Made by a program: the position numbers and the translations under genes. Below, piece by piece: positions 12,124 to 23,235 of a stretch of 64,000 nt of DNA (position 1 is the stretch's first letter; the number at the start of each line of letters is the position of its first letter). The notes under the pieces were generated by a model. That model was not told where the DNA came from, did not search any database, and was given only the letters and a program-made list of their open reading frames with translations. The DNA lies in assembly GCA_964006375.1 (NCBI GenBank), contig OZ023269.1:129510809-129574808 (forward strand), in the 5' to 3' direction. Origin of the DNA: Tillus elongatus. Its lineage: Eukaryota > Arthropoda > Insecta > Coleoptera > Cleridae.

Positions 12124-12525
12124 TTACGAGCGTCTCGTGACAGTAATTAACATGACTGAGTCTCATGATTTTTGGCGTTTACGAAATAAAGGACCTGCCT
12201 GAGGTGCTATTTAATCATAATCCTGCCTAAACTGACCTTTTCGACCTGTTCTGACATCAGTTTGTCTAATGAAAAGCTAAAAGAAGGAAGAAGGGGAAGG
12301 AAAAGTATATATAATTATGCTCACATGACTTTGATGTATGGCAGGGTTGGTTTTTCCTTCTTTTAGCTTTTAATCAGGCAAACTGATATCAGGGCAGGTT
12401 AGGAAGGTTGGTTGGGAGGATTGTGTGTAAACAGCACCTCAGAGAGGTCTTTTATTTCGTCAAAACGGCAAAAAACTCATGAGTCGCAACCATGGTAACT
12501 ACTGTTGACACCCGTCGTCATTTAT
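12124..12525. repeat. Foldback / long inverted repeat (~165-bp arms)
   Basis: The left arm (~12124-12290) and right arm (~12350-12525) are imperfect reverse complements. Both contain ATCAGTTTG, AAAAGCTAAAAGAAGGAA, GAGGTGCT and CGAAATAAA. The spacer is about 60 bases. It would fold into one long hairpin. No transposase is present, so it fits a MITE or foldback element, or a decayed inverted duplication. Confidence 0.75.
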
Positions 12526-12974
12526 GTTGAAGCACATGGAAACTATATTTAAATATTGAATTGAACCTGAAAATATGTCATAATGTTTGTTAAACTTGAA
12601 ATTGTGATAACTTGATGATTTATAAATATCTCAAAAATTTATTTGATAAGTATCAGTTTCTCTGTAAATGAGAACATTGAGCTAATTAGGTGAATCATAA
12701 AAACGGTAATAATATTAAACCGCTAATCTTTTTCTTTCTTGCTTTTGTTATATTATTTGAAGTTACGTTTCCAAAAGACAATATTAATTAATTTACGATT
12801 GATAACCAAAAAAATCTATTCTATCGACAACAATATAATGTTAATAATCATTTTCTTGCTTGGACAATTTCATCCTTGTTCTTACACCTTTTTACGTAGA
12901 AGCAACTGATTCTTTAGGTGTTTCGATTACGATTACAACACAATTTGTAAATTATACTTCTGTTGTGTGTGTTT

Positions 12975-13192
12975 CTTTAACGTCGGTCTATTTCCGGGAC
13001 TATGGCCAATCACTGACGCCAGAGAGCAGTTCCATCTCACTATTCTAGAAATTTAGTCGAATGCCTGCCTTTTTGGTAAAAAGGGTTGGGATCTTTAACA
13101 TGCCCAACATCGCATGGACACGGACCGAGGGCTTTAAGCCCCCTCCGAAGGGCGGAATGTGCAGACATTCAACTTGCTCAACTTAGGAGAGA
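12975..13192 (-). mobile_element. tRNA-derived SINE copy 2, head missing
   Basis: The plus strand GTCTATTTCCGGGACTATGG, ATCGCATGGACACGG and GACATTCAACTTGCTCAA matches 49735-49950. The copy stops before the tRNA-like head, so it is 5'-truncated. Confidence 0.7.
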
Positions 13193-13594
13193 TCCTATAA
13201 AGAATCTAGTAGTGCAGAATTAAACCCAGTTAAAATTCAAATAAACGTGTCTGTAGCTGCTTTTATTAAAAAAAGGGAATTCTGTTGATATAACAGTTTG
13301 ATTGTTGTGTGAGGCATTGTGTTATTATTTAAACATAGCATTACAGGAAGGTTCAATAATGACAAGAACAGGAAGGCCATGGCAACTGAACGGTTCACTA
13401 GCGAGAAATCTCTATTTTATGCGTACATAACCTAAATACTTTGCATCAATAAAACTGTAGGTTATGTAAATCGCTTTGTTGAATTAAAATTCTTGCACTT
13501 TTGTCAATTTTGTTTTGTTTACGATAAAATTTCTACCAAGATTAAAATTAACATAGGTAATACAGTTTTGCTAGTAAAGTAAAAAGCTATAATT

Positions 13595-13850
13595 GTTTTC
13601 TGTAAGGAGGGTAGGGATATTTAACTTGCCTAACATCGCATGGACACGGGACCGACGGCTTTACGCCCCATCCGAAGGTCGGAACGTGTAGACATTCAAC
13701 TTGCTCAAATACAATGCCACAACCTCGGTTGATGTTAATGGTACAGTATGTACTGAAAAAGTAAAAGGAGTACCCTGGGATCGCACCCAGTACCCTTCGG
13801 TTCAGAGGCACACCTTCTTACCACTGAACCATCGAGGGTCTTTGTACTGA
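13595..13850 (-). mobile_element. tRNA-derived SINE copy 3
   Basis: Reading the minus strand from 13850, a tRNA-like head has an A box TGGTTCAGTGG and a B box-like GGTGCGATCCC, the internal promoter layout of RNA polymerase III. The shared body follows (GCATTGTATTTGAGCAAGTT in reverse complement). The far 3' portion present in the 49.8 kb copy is absent. Confidence 0.75.
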
Positions 13851-13991
13851 AATGAAACTCATTGATTAAAACTACTTATAATTGGTGAGATTTTTTACAA
13901 ATCTGACGACGTTATACAAGACGAAATGGCATGAAAAAAGTTCAGACGTCAGCAAGAAACAGTAAACAACAAGAGATAACAAGTCTAACTA

Positions 13992-13996
<5 letters not shown>

Positions 13997-14079
<83 letters not shown>

Positions 14080-14090
14080 CATATATATAT
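13997..14090. repeat. (TA)n microsatellite, landing site of LINE copy A
   Basis: About 90 bases of TA with two TACA interruptions. The 3' T-run of LINE copy A starts at its right edge. The matching sequence ATACATATAT follows the LINE's other end at 19322, so the LINE inserted into or beside this array. Confidence 0.85.
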
Positions 14091-14174
14091 TTTTTTTGTT
14101 CCCTCAGGGCTCGTCCGCGGCCTTGCCGCCCCGATAGCACCGCAACGCTTGGTTGATTGTGCATACCCCTAGTC

Positions 14175-16748
14175 TTACTCCACCCATTCCAAAATCACTG
14201 TGCCTTGAACTAGTCTGCACAGCGATTGGTAGGGTGAAGTTTTATATTGCTCTGTCTCCGGTCTAGAGTGACCGTAGATCAGTTGTCTTTTCCGGTCCAG
14301 AGCTATACACTCGCACAAGATGTGCTGGTCTGATTCCTCCCCCTCGCCGCAGAGTCTGCATGCGAGGTCCCCTTCGAACCGCCCCATTTTATGTAGGTGT
14401 TTCTTGACGGCCATGTGTCCCGTCAAGAGAGCTGTTGTGTTTCTGAGCTGTCCTCTGCTAAGATTTAGCAGCTCCACAGCTCTCTTTGAACTGGGTCCGT
14501 CAATTATTGACTTCCCATGTCTGAGCCCTGGACAGTCCGCCCAGTACACCTTGTGTTGGTTTCTGACCCAGGACTTAATGGCTCCCCTGGCAGTGCTCTT
14601 TGACACGCCCAGAGCCGGTTCTGGTCCCATAAATGGTTCTGCTGACCCTCTCTTCGCGAGACTGTCAGCTTCTTCATTGCCTTTGACCCCCGAGTGACCC
14701 GGCACCCAGATGAGGGTCACCTCATTCTGCCCAGCCAGGTCGCTCGTCTCGTCTCGGCACTCACTCACCAGCCAGGAATTTACCCGTGGGCTACTTAGTG
14801 CCTTAAGGGCTGCCTGGCTGTCTGTGGCTATGAGGATCCGCTTGTTGGTGTAGCCCCTCCTCTTGTTCTCCCGCACACAGTGCAGGATGGCGTACATCTC
14901 GGCCTGAAACACCGTTGCATGGGCTCCGAGGGAAATACTGTGACTTACCCTCGGTCCTTCCGAGTAAACACCTGCCCCCGTCCCACGCTCCCCACCAGAT
15001 CCGTCCGTGAACCAGACGAGCGCGTCCCGTGGTATGCCCGGCGTCTCCTCCCGCCATGCCCCGCGATCAGGGATTTCCACTGTGAAGTTGTTTTCCCTGC
15101 ACATTCGCGGGCTCGCGAAGTCTGACCTCATTTCAAGCATGGGTTCCTTCACGATCTCCTGAATTTTGCAGTGGCCCCTGAAGCCTGGGTTGATCTTCAG
15201 TCTACCATTGCAGGCTAGTCTGTATAGTCCTAGCCTGGCCTCTCCCATAATAACTAAGTGTAGGGGGGGTAGATCCAGCAACACCTCCATGGCGGCTGTT
15301 GGGGTTGAAGACATGGCCCCTGTGATGCCTAGGCAAGCCATCCTTTGGATCTTGCCTAGTTTTTGTTTGGCACTGGATTGTGTCACCTTAGGCCACCAGA
15401 CCAGTGCCGCATATGTTAACGATGGTCTGACCACCCTTGTGTACAGCCAGTGGGCCATACTAGGTCTTAGTCCCCACGTTTTTCCATATAGCCGCCTAGT
15501 GACGGCTAAGGTCATGACTGCCTTACGCAGTATTTTTCCAATGTGACCATTCCAGGTTAGCTGAGAGTCCAATACGACCCCAAGATATTTTACCTCCCTG
15601 GCCATTGGAACGCTCCTACCGTATAGAGTGAGAGTTCTGTGGCTTTCACACTTCCTCCTCCTCGTAAACGGCACGACGGTTGCTTTCTCGGGGCTCACCC
15701 CGAGCCCTTGATCAACCGTCCACCCTTCCACCACTTTCAGTGCAGTCTGCATACGCTCCCACACTGCCTGTGTGACCTTTCCTCGGACTATGATGACAAT
15801 GTCGTCCGCATAGCCCTGTACCTCATACCCCCCTCCCGAGAGCCTCCCCAGCAGGCCGTCCACGACTAGACACCACAGCAAGGGAGACAGAACGCTCCCC
15901 TGCGGACACCCCGCCGCGACCCCCGCCAGCAGAGTCCCTCCCGCGAGTGAGGTGAACACCGCCCTGTCCCTGAGCATGGAACCGATCCACCTGCAGCAGG
16001 TCTCCTCTATTCCACGCTCCCGGGCAGCTGCCAGAACCGATCCGAACGAGGTGTTGCTAAAGGCCCCCTCTATGTCTAGGAAGGCCCCCAGCGCCACCTC
16101 CTTGTTCTCCAGCGTATTCTCCAGGTTCAGCACCAGTTGGTGCAGTGCTGTTTCTGTTGAGAATCCTGCTCTGTATGCATATTGTCCGCAGTGTAGAGGA
16201 TATGCTTCCAGTACACCGCCCCTAATGTGCCGGTCGAGCAGTTTTTCCACTGTTTTCAGCAAGAAGGACATGAGACTTATTGGCCTCAGGGACTTTGCCT
16301 GGTCTGTTGGACGCCCAGGTTTAGGAATAAATACAACCCTGGCGAGTCTCCATGCCCTCGGAATGTACCCCAGAGCCAGGCTGGCCCTCATAATGAGGGT
16401 AAGCACCGGCGCCAGTATATCTATCCCCTGTTGGAGCATGATGGGCATTATTCCATCAAATCCCGGCGATTTGTATGGCTTAAAGCTGTTAATGGCCCAT
16501 CTGATTTTGCTCCAGGTAACCACCTCTTTAGCGACTCTCCAGTCTACTCTAGATGCCCGCCTATAAGGCGCCTCTATTTCTGAGTGTTCCCAGTCCGGAG
16601 GTGATTGGTTTATTATGTTACAGCCGGGGAAGTGCGTCTGGAGTAAAATTTCCATAGTTTCCTCCCCCGAGCTTGTAAAGCCTCCCGTGGGTGTTCTAAG
16701 GGAGCCTATGTTAGTCTGAGGGCCCCTAGATCTTATGTAGTCGAGCAC
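14175..16748 (-). CDS. LINE copy A: reverse transcriptase / RNase H / CCHC ORF (857 codons)
   Basis: This frame holds the RT (palm FLDIEGAF about residue 223-230, CPQGSVLSPL, GYADD at 312-316). RNase H follows, with D572, E617, D643 and D695 plus H685 (WVPGHSG), then a C-terminal CX2CX8HX4C knuckle (residues 797-814). Reading begins with a GTG, not an ATG, and overlaps the endonuclease frame by 23 bases in a different frame. It therefore looks like the rest of one pol protein cut by a frameshift. By eye it differs from copy B at 6 of 857 residues, one being E807D-type exchange next to the knuckle histidine (EESDQH instead of EESAQH). Catalytic residues are intact. Confidence 0.9.
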   Translation of the reverse strand: MLDYIRSRGPQTNIGSLRTPTGGFTSSGEETMEILLQTHFPGCNIINQSPPDWEHSEIEAPYRRASRVDWRVAKEVVTWSKIRWAINSFKPYKSPGFDGIMPIMLQQGIDILAPVLTLIMRASLALGYIPRAWRLARVVFIPKPGRPTDQAKSLRPISLMSFLLKTVEKLLDRHIRGGVLEAYPLHCGQYAYRAGFSTETALHQLVLNLENTLENKEVALGAFLDIEGAFSNTSFGSVLAAARERGIEETCCRWIGSMLRDRAVFTSLAGGTLLAGVAAGCPQGSVLSPLLWCLVVDGLLGRLSGGGYEVQGYADDIVIIVRGKVTQAVWERMQTALKVVEGWTVDQGLGVSPEKATVVPFTRRRKCESHRTLTLYGRSVPMAREVKYLGVVLDSQLTWNGHIGKILRKAVMTLAVTRRLYGKTWGLRPSMAHWLYTRVVRPSLTYAALVWWPKVTQSSAKQKLGKIQRMACLGITGAMSSTPTAAMEVLLDLPPLHLVIMGEARLGLYRLACNGRLKINPGFRGHCKIQEIVKEPMLEMRSDFASPRMCRENNFTVEIPDRGAWREETPGIPRDALVWFTDGSGGERGTGAGVYSEGPRVSHSISLGAHATVFQAEMYAILHCVRENKRRGYTNKRILIATDSQAALKALSSPRVNSWLVSECRDETSDLAGQNEVTLIWVPGHSGVKGNEEADSLAKRGSAEPFMGPEPALGVSKSTARGAIKSWVRNQHKVYWADCPGLRHGKSIIDGPSSKRAVELLNLSRGQLRNTTALLTGHMAVKKHLHKMGRFEGDLACRLCGEGEESDQHILCECIALDRKRQLIYGHSRPETEQYKTSPYQSLCRLVQGTVILEWVE

Positions 16749-17814
16749 TCTCGGACGTGTTTTCCACTTCTTCGCAGTGCCTCCTCCACGACTCCTTCTT
16801 GGCGTCCCTCAGTCTTTTGTTATAGGTCGATAGGGCCTGTCTATATTCATCCCATGCTCCCGACCTTTTGGCCGCGTTAAACAGCTTATGAACCTGCGTC
16901 CTCCTTTGCCTGAGGTCCTCGTTCCACCATGGGACGTTCCTGGTGGACACCCTCATTTTCAGGGGGCAGTTGGCGTTATAAGCCGAGGTAATTGCGTCTC
17001 GCAATTGGACTGCTGCAATCTCGAGGTCTATTGAATCCCTTATGGCACTCTCAACCCCCCGCAGTTCCACAGCTAGGTCTGCCCTGTAGGCTTCCCAGTC
17101 CGCCTTGCGGGGGTCCCGGTACCATACCGTTTCTCTTTCGACTTTGGCGATTTCAAACCGGATGTATCTGTGGTCTGAGCTACTCACTTCCCCAGACACA
17201 GCCCAGCTTTTAACAAAGTCACCCAGAAACTGGGTGGAAACTGTTAGGTCTAAAACTTCCTCACGCCGTGTTGTGACGAATGTCGATTTATTACCTCTAT
17301 TCAATATGTCTAAATTAAATTTCATAAAGAATTGTAAAAGTGCCTCACCCCTAGAGTTTGTGTCCGAGCTACCCCACAACTCATGGTGCGCATTCGCATC
17401 CATGCCGATGATGGTCTGCCATCCACCTGCTCTGCTACCCACCATCAGCTGCTTCAATTCGTTGGGTGGAGGAGGGTCCGTGCTGTCCCCTGGCAGATAG
17501 GCTGACGCGACAGTAATGTCCCTCAGCCCATCCGCTCCTCCACATCGGATTTTGATCGTTTCCAGGTCCCTGGAACAGAAATTCAGTAGAGGGAGAAACT
17601 CTATCCCTTCCCTGACAAAAATGCAGGCCCTCGGATTCTCGCTGGACCTGCTGTAGATGAGCTTTCCAGTAGCTCCGCCGAGTCCCTTGATCTCTCCTTT
17701 GTAGGAGTACGGTTCCTGGATGAGGGCCACATCCGTGTTCCTCAGAGCCATTAGTAGTCCGGCCGTGGCTGCCCTACTGTGTTGGAGGTTGACCTGAAGG
17801 AACCTAAGTCCCAT
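16726..17814 (-). CDS. LINE copy A: APE-type endonuclease ORF (362 aa)
   Basis: An apurinic-endonuclease-like domain that nicks target DNA. It shows QVNLQHS at residues 7-13, QEPY with E34, GMDAN (D139, N141) and the closing SSDHRY (D214, H215). A basic linker with VPWWNEDLRQRR then leads toward RT. The ORF starts with an ATG 6 bases past the broken ORF1 stop and ends at SARLHKI, exactly as in copy B. By eye 7 of 362 residues differ from copy B. Confidence 0.9.
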   Translation of the reverse strand: MGLRFLQVNLQHSRAATAGLLMALRNTDVALIQEPYSYKGEIKGLGGATGKLIYSRSSENPRACIFVREGIEFLPLLNFCSRDLETIKIRCGGADGLRDITVASAYLPGDSTDPPPPNELKQLMVGSRAGGWQTIIGMDANAHHELWGSSDTNSRGEALLQFFMKFNLDILNRGNKSTFVTTRREEVLDLTVSTQFLGDFVKSWAVSGEVSSSDHRYIRFEIAKVERETVWYRDPRKADWEAYRADLAVELRGVESAIRDSIDLEIAAVQLRDAITSAYNANCPLKMRVSTRNVPWWNEDLRQRRTQVHKLFNAAKRSGAWDEYRQALSTYNKRLRDAKKESWRRHCEEVENTSESARLHKI

Positions 17815-17820
17815 TAACCC

Positions 17821-18964
17821 TTAGTTGCTTCCCCAGTGGGCGGAAGCTAACCCTTCCCATGCCCCAGAATGCTTGAAGGAGGTTCCTTCAAGGGCTCTGT
17901 AAGATGTTGGGTCGATCGAGAAGGCGAGCGTCTGTCCTTTCTCCTCTGCCTTCCTGCTTAGAACCGACCAGTGTTGCGTCCCCAGTTCAGGGTTCTGGAT
18001 CTTAAGTCTGCTGATCACCGTCTCCTGCGGGACGGTGTCAGGGATCCGTACGAAGACCTTGCGTCTCTTTGGGAGTTCCTTGGGCTCGACGGCTGTCAAG
18101 TCCGCCCCCTCCCAAATCTGACCGAGGCCCCCGATCGTTTTCCGCAGCCAGTCCCGCGACTGCGGGCCGGCACAGGTTGTCCAGAGGATGCCCCCCGTCA
18201 GGCGCGTCCGGTGGAACTGAGGCGGGCTCTCCCCTTCCTGAAGAGAGTCCACTGCAGCTACCACCGCAGCCTGGATCAGGTCCGCCTTCCCCTGGTCTAG
18301 CGTGACCTCAGGATGGCGTCTGTCAATCACCGCCATCCCGAGGCCCGTCCTCCGCAGCCTCCCTGTAAGAGCCAGTCTGCGCCGGTGTTCCGGCCTTGGT
18401 TCCTTTGGGAGGTCTGTCTGTAGTAGGCGTGCTAGAGCCAGAGCGCGGCGTCTTCCGACTCGCACTCTCCTCTTGCGCCTTTACAGGCACCCTGGCCCTT
18501 TTGGAACGTCTGTCTGTAGTGGGCGTGCTAGAGTTCGAGCGCGTCCTCTTCTGACCCGCAGTCCCCTCTTGCGCCTTTACAGGTTTCTCGACCGTCCAGG
18601 TCCCGGCCGCCATTTTTTGCGCCCTCCGGAGCTTCTTTCTTTGCGCCCCGGAAAGACGCTTGGACTGCCGGGGCAGTCCCTCTACTCTAACAGTAGAGTC
18701 CTCACTGGTGGAGGGGCCCCCGGAGTCCGCGGAGCTCGCCGCCCTCCGGTGGGACCCAGCCTCCAGCTTGGGTGTCGGGGACAGGTCTCTGGCCGAAGCT
18801 ACCCCCTGATCCCCCGTATCTACGCCGGTCGTGGGACCTCCAGAGTCCGCTGCCGCCCCCTGGCTCGTCTCCGTTTCCGGGATAGACTCAAGGCACAAGT
18901 CTGTAGCCGGAGCCACTCCTCGAGCCTCATTGGTTTTGGTTTTGTATGTGTTTATTATCTTCAT
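17821..18964 (-). pseudogene. LINE copy A: ORF1 protein broken by two indels
   Basis: The counterpart in copy B is one 385-codon frame. Here a 4-base insertion near 18350 (GGAGGACGGGCC against GGAGGGCC) and a 1-base deletion near 17878 (TTCAAGC against TTTAAGGC) split it into frames 18323-18964 and 17821-18465. Domain content is as described for copy B. With both changes it should not make a full ORF1p. Confidence 0.88.
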
Positions 18965-19840
18965 GTTGTTCCCACGAAAATGGAGGAAATACTGTCCACA
19001 CCATCAGAACCCCCTGTGTGGTGCAAGGCAGGTTACTCTGGAGGGTTGCCTGGTACTCCAGAGGTTCCGTTCACGACACCATCGCCCTGGTGCCATCCAT
19101 CCATAGGCACGGGTCACGTGACACCGTAGATTGGGGGAGTTTAGTTCGACCTCCTTGTCTAGATCCGTCATGTTTAGTTATTAGCAGGGTCACCTCGTGC
19201 AGGATGCGGATTTTTACCGCGCATGACGGTCTTGGGGAAAGCTTCATCGGGAGTTTATGTTGTTATTTCCACTTCCTCAGCTTGCCCCCTGGAGTCCTTT
19301 GGCCCGCGACTCCTTAACCCCATACATATATTGAAACACCTAATTGAGTAGGGGAGACTGAGGACACTTGATCTCCATTTTGGTTTCTTGCTCATATATC
19401 TAAAATAATAGTGTTTTTCAGGATATTTTTTCATGGCTAGCTAGAAAATATATCCCCCTCCTTTCTGAATTTGACTCAACCATGAAGTATATCTGTGTTT
19501 GTTTGTGTTTTTTTTTGTGGATTTTCCCAGAACACTACCAAATGATCAAGTGTCCCCTATTCTGGGAGACTTGATTTTTGTATAGGGGGACTTGATTATA
19601 GGAGAACAAGTGTACCCTATTGTATAACATGACTGAATAAAAAGTCTATTACATACGTAAATGTCGTTTATTTATCCTATTATAATACTGAAAGTATATC
19701 AACATATAATAAGCCAAATCAAAGTCTTAATTACCAACTAAATAAGTGATTTTTAAATTCTCTTGGGTGTTTTCAATAATTTTGAAGCCAACCATTCAAA
19801 ATTCACATCATATTATGATAATACGTTTTTATTAATATGA

Positions 19841-19937
<97 letters not shown>

Positions 19938-19952
19938 ATATATATATATAAA
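19841..19952. repeat. (TA)n microsatellite inside the pogo element
   Basis: About 110 bases of TA with small interruptions (AATATA, CTATA). The flanks do not carry the modules of the dispersed (TA)n repeat family. Confidence 0.85.
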
Positions 19953-19980
19953 TTAGTAAGATGTTCAACCTTTTACACTT

Positions 19981-20795
19981 TTTTCTCTCTCAGGGCTTGT
20001 CCGCGGCTTTGCCGCCCCGATAGCATTGCAATCTTTGGCTTATTGTGCATGCGCTTAGTCTTTTTACTCCACCCATTTCAAAATCACTGTGCCTTGAACT
20101 AGTCTGCACAGCGATTGGTAGTGTGAAGTTTTATAATGCTCTGTCTCCGGTCTAGACTGACCGTAGATCAGTTGTCTTTTGCGGTCCAGAGCTTTACACT
20201 CGCACAAGATGTGCTGGGCTGATTCCTCCCCATCGCCGCAGAGTCTGCATGCGAGCTCCCCCTCGAACCGCCCCATTTCATTCAGCTGTCCCGTCAAGAG
20301 ACCTGTTATGTTTCTGAGGTGTCCTTTGCTAAGATTTAGCAGCTCCACAGCTCTCTGAACTAAGTTCGTCAATTATTGACTTCCCATGTCCGAGCCCTGG
20401 ACAGTCTGCCCAGTACACCTTGTGTTGGTTTCTGACCCAGGACTTAATGGCTTCCCTGGCAGTGCTCTTTGTCACGCCCAGAGCCGGTTCTGGTCCTATA
20501 AATGGTTCTGCTGACCCTCTCTTCGCGAGACTGTCAGCTTCTTCATTGACTTTGACCCCCGAGTGACCAGACACCCACATGAGGGTGACTTCATTCTGCC
20601 TAGCCACGTCGCTCGTCTCGTCTCGGCACTCACTCGCCAACCAGGAATTTACCCGTGGGCTACTTAGGGCCTTAAGGGCTGCCTGGCTGTCTGTGGCTAT
20701 GAGGATACGCTTGTTCGTGTAGCCCCTCCTCTTTTTCTCACTCACACAGTGCTGGATGGCGTACATTTCGGCCTGGAAGTCTCTTGCATGGATCA
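19981..20795 (-). mobile_element. RNase-H LINE copy C, 5'-truncated
   Basis: This carries only the RNase H and CCHC part of the LINE plus the 3' tail, inserted in the pogo element. A perfect 9-bp duplication TTTACACTT flanks it (19972-19980 and 20796-20804). The frame holds ATDSQAALKA and EEADSLAKRG, then breaks near 20330-20345. A 12-base stretch present in copies A and B (HMAVKKHLHKM region) is lost. It is older than copies A and B. Confidence 0.88.
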
Positions 20796-20799
20796 TTTA

Positions 20800-22745
20800 C
20801 ACTTACTTTCCGCAAAGTTTTTTTTTGAACGTAAATATGATTACTCGTTTGCTGTTTGATTTAAAATCTGGTGCATTTATTTTCCTAAGAACCTGGTATC
20901 TGGCAATCTCAGCATGTCATCATTTACAAGCCACCTAAATTTACGATTATCTATCTTTTTTTTGCAAATTTAACAATACAGCATTTGTATGTCAGAGACT
21001 GAATTTGACCAGCATAACGATGTGCAAGAATTTTCATAGATGTGAAATTTAGAACTACCCAGTCGTTACTGTTAGGTGGCCTATTATTTTCATTGTCGGT
21101 TTCAGATTCACAAGTGGATGAACTATAAGGATCTCCGTCTTCAGACACATCATAACTTGATTCTGGCGATGGGGGTTATTCATCTTCGTCCTCTGATGAA
21201 GACTGTGTAAATCCTTTTAAATCACGTTTTGCTTTATTTCCTCTCCATTGGTCGCTTTGTGTGTCTTCTTAGCTTTTTTCTCCCTTCTCAGTAATAGTTC
21301 CCCCCCCCCCACTAAATTATTCTTCTTAGGTCTATCAGTCAATATTTTAGTTGAGCCTTTTTTCGCCCTTTCTGTGATCGCTTTCAGCAACCAGCTTTCG
21401 GGAATACTTTTTTTGTTCAGGTGTTATGAAAGTTTGTGTGTTCGAGTGTTTCATAGATGTTGATGGCTTGGGTAAAACATCCATCTCAATATTTGGTTCC
21501 GTGAATCAGCTCCCTTCGGTTTTATCAGGGTTCTTCCTTCCACATCTTCCACGATCTTTATAGGTTTTTTTTTCTGCCACAGCTCCCAGTGTCTCTATAA
21601 GGGTTCGTTCTGGCAAACTTATATGTGAAGTCTCGCCAATAGCTTTCAGGATCTCTTGTGATTTGAGAGAGATAGATGTCGACGGTATTATCTCAATGTC
21701 GTCTGGCATATTAGTTTGGTGACGCAGAGTAAATGTCGATGGCTGTGGTGACACTAACACCAAAGTTGGTACTTCACTGTATTGTCCTTCATTAGGTAAA
21801 TTAATTGTGCTCTATAGATTGGCTTCAGATTTTTTTAGACAGGTCTGTCCGTCACATACGACGAGAAAAACTCATCATCAGTAAAAAGCTCATTAATGAG
21901 TGGAAAAATCCCTGATACTCGGAACTCACTCTGGATATTTTCACAAAATTCTTCATAGTCATCTAACCTAAAGAGAAAGTGCTTCCATCTGTGCCTGTGG
22001 GTGCACATTTCAGCATACTATCCTGTACATTTTTGCGCGGGAAGATCATATATGGGGGTATATAGTTTCCCACCGCAGTTACCAGTTCACTACGCTCCCC
22101 TGACATCATCTTTCCGATTTGCTTGAGTTCCTTAGTAGCCACAGCCTTTTTTGGTTTATAGAATGTAGTCGGCCCCGTTTTGTCAACATTCCAAATGACC
22201 CCTGGGCCAAAATTATGTGTAACCAAGAGCGAGCGCAGATTAAAAAAAAATGAAATGTTGTGGCGGTTGAAACTCGTAGAGCTGTTGTGGCGGGTGGATT
22301 CAGGTACCCGCAGAGACAAATCCGCATTTTTGCACACGAAGCCGTAGAAACAGTCTGATGTGGCAATATTGTTAGTCGATTTTTGTATTTTATCGACTGT
22401 TATTTTAAATTTTGGACAGCGTATTCATATGCCAGTTTCTGTATGCACTGCGAGGATATTACATGGTGAAGTTTGCCTATCTTTTCCAAGTATTTGGCTA
22501 ACATAGCCTCTTCTTCGTCCGTAAAAATTTTGGGCTGTCTGTAGTCGGGTTCATACGCTATGTCATCATCTTGTGTTTTTGTTTACTCACGTACCTTTAT
22601 AAAGTCATAGGAGGCAGATCAAAAGATTTGCTGTTGCCTTGCAACACACTTTTGGCCGTGGCTTTTAGCGTTACGTTATCAACCGGTTTGTGTCCTTTTA
22701 GCCCTTCTTTTCTCTTGTAAGTTCTTGGAATTTTGATATAAATCT
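20800..22745 (-). pseudogene. Pogo-type transposase remnant (jerky/CENP-B-like HTH plus DDE)
   Basis: Reading the minus strand from ~22738: IPRTYKRKEGLKGHK is close to the PRTY start of pogo-type transposases. After stops, QPKIFTDEEEAMLAKYLEK resembles the CENP-B-like helix-turn-helix. From 22337 comes a DDE core: VIWNVDKTGPTTFYKPKKAV (the usual NxDExG block, here NVDKTG), then KQIGKMMSGERSELVTAVGN and IPPYMIFPRKN. The C-terminal part (21506-21763) is low in motif content, and 20951-21148 is acidic. Stops and frame changes show it is dead. Confidence 0.75.
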
Positions 22746-23235
22746 AAAACAAACAACACAAAATGAAACCTAAGAAATATTTTTAGCATAAAGTATGGGA
22801 CACTTGATCCCGAGATCAAGTCATTCCGTGTTGCTCGTGATCAAGTGTTTCCGGGATCGTTTTTTTTTTAGATAAATATTTTTTCGTAGTCAAAACAAAA
22901 TTTTAACTCAAAAGAAAACCTCTCTACACACACTTCAATTAACCAGTTTGCAATAGTTTTACATGTAATCCGTAGTTTGAAAGGAAATATATCCCAAAAT
23001 AACGATCAAAATACTCACAAAAAATATGTTTATCGGTCGAAAACAAAAAGACACCACTGCTCTGAAGTTGCGAATTATAAACTGTCCAAATAACACTTGG
23101 TCATTGACAATGACAATGAAGATCTGCATTGCCAACGTTAAAAATAACGTGTAGCCTTCTATTTATGGGTTGGGGATCAAGTTGGATCAAGTGTCCCGAG
23201 TCTCACCTATATAGATAAAGGTCTCTGCGGTTATA

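Larger units (their letters stand above)
14091..19321 (-). mobile_element. RNase-H-bearing APE LINE, near full-length copy A
   Basis: A 5.2-kb non-LTR retrotransposon, almost identical to copy B at 41032-46266 but inverted. The 5' end is GGGGTTAAGGAGTCGCGGGC on the minus strand; the 3' end is a GC-rich hairpin and short poly(A). ATACATATAT on both sides is a plausible ~10-bp target duplication, blurred by the microsatellite. The domain set (ORF1p, APE endonuclease, RT, RNase H, CCHC) fits the I/LOA/R1 group of insect LINEs. The wording of RT and ORF1 reminds me most of LOA-type elements; clade is not certain. Confidence 0.93.
19351..23207 (-). mobile_element. Pogo/Tigger-type DNA transposon
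   Basis: The inverted ends are GGGGAGACTGAGGACACTTG on the left and, in reverse complement, GGTGAGACTCGGGACACTTG on the right; both continue with ATC, and 20 of 23 positions agree. Each end is flanked by TA (19349-19350, 23208-23209), the usual duplication of Tc1/mariner/pogo elements. ACTTGATC-type words recur just inside both ends (19540-19615, 22795-22855). A transposase remnant sits on the minus strand, and a (TA)n array and a LINE fragment have inserted into it. Confidence 0.85.

Noticed and set aside
18302..19129. Arg/Pro-rich 275-codon frame antisense to LINE ORF1
   Set aside because: A shadow of the GC-rich ORF1 coding strand; the matching antisense frame at 41224-42036 is the same effect in copy B.
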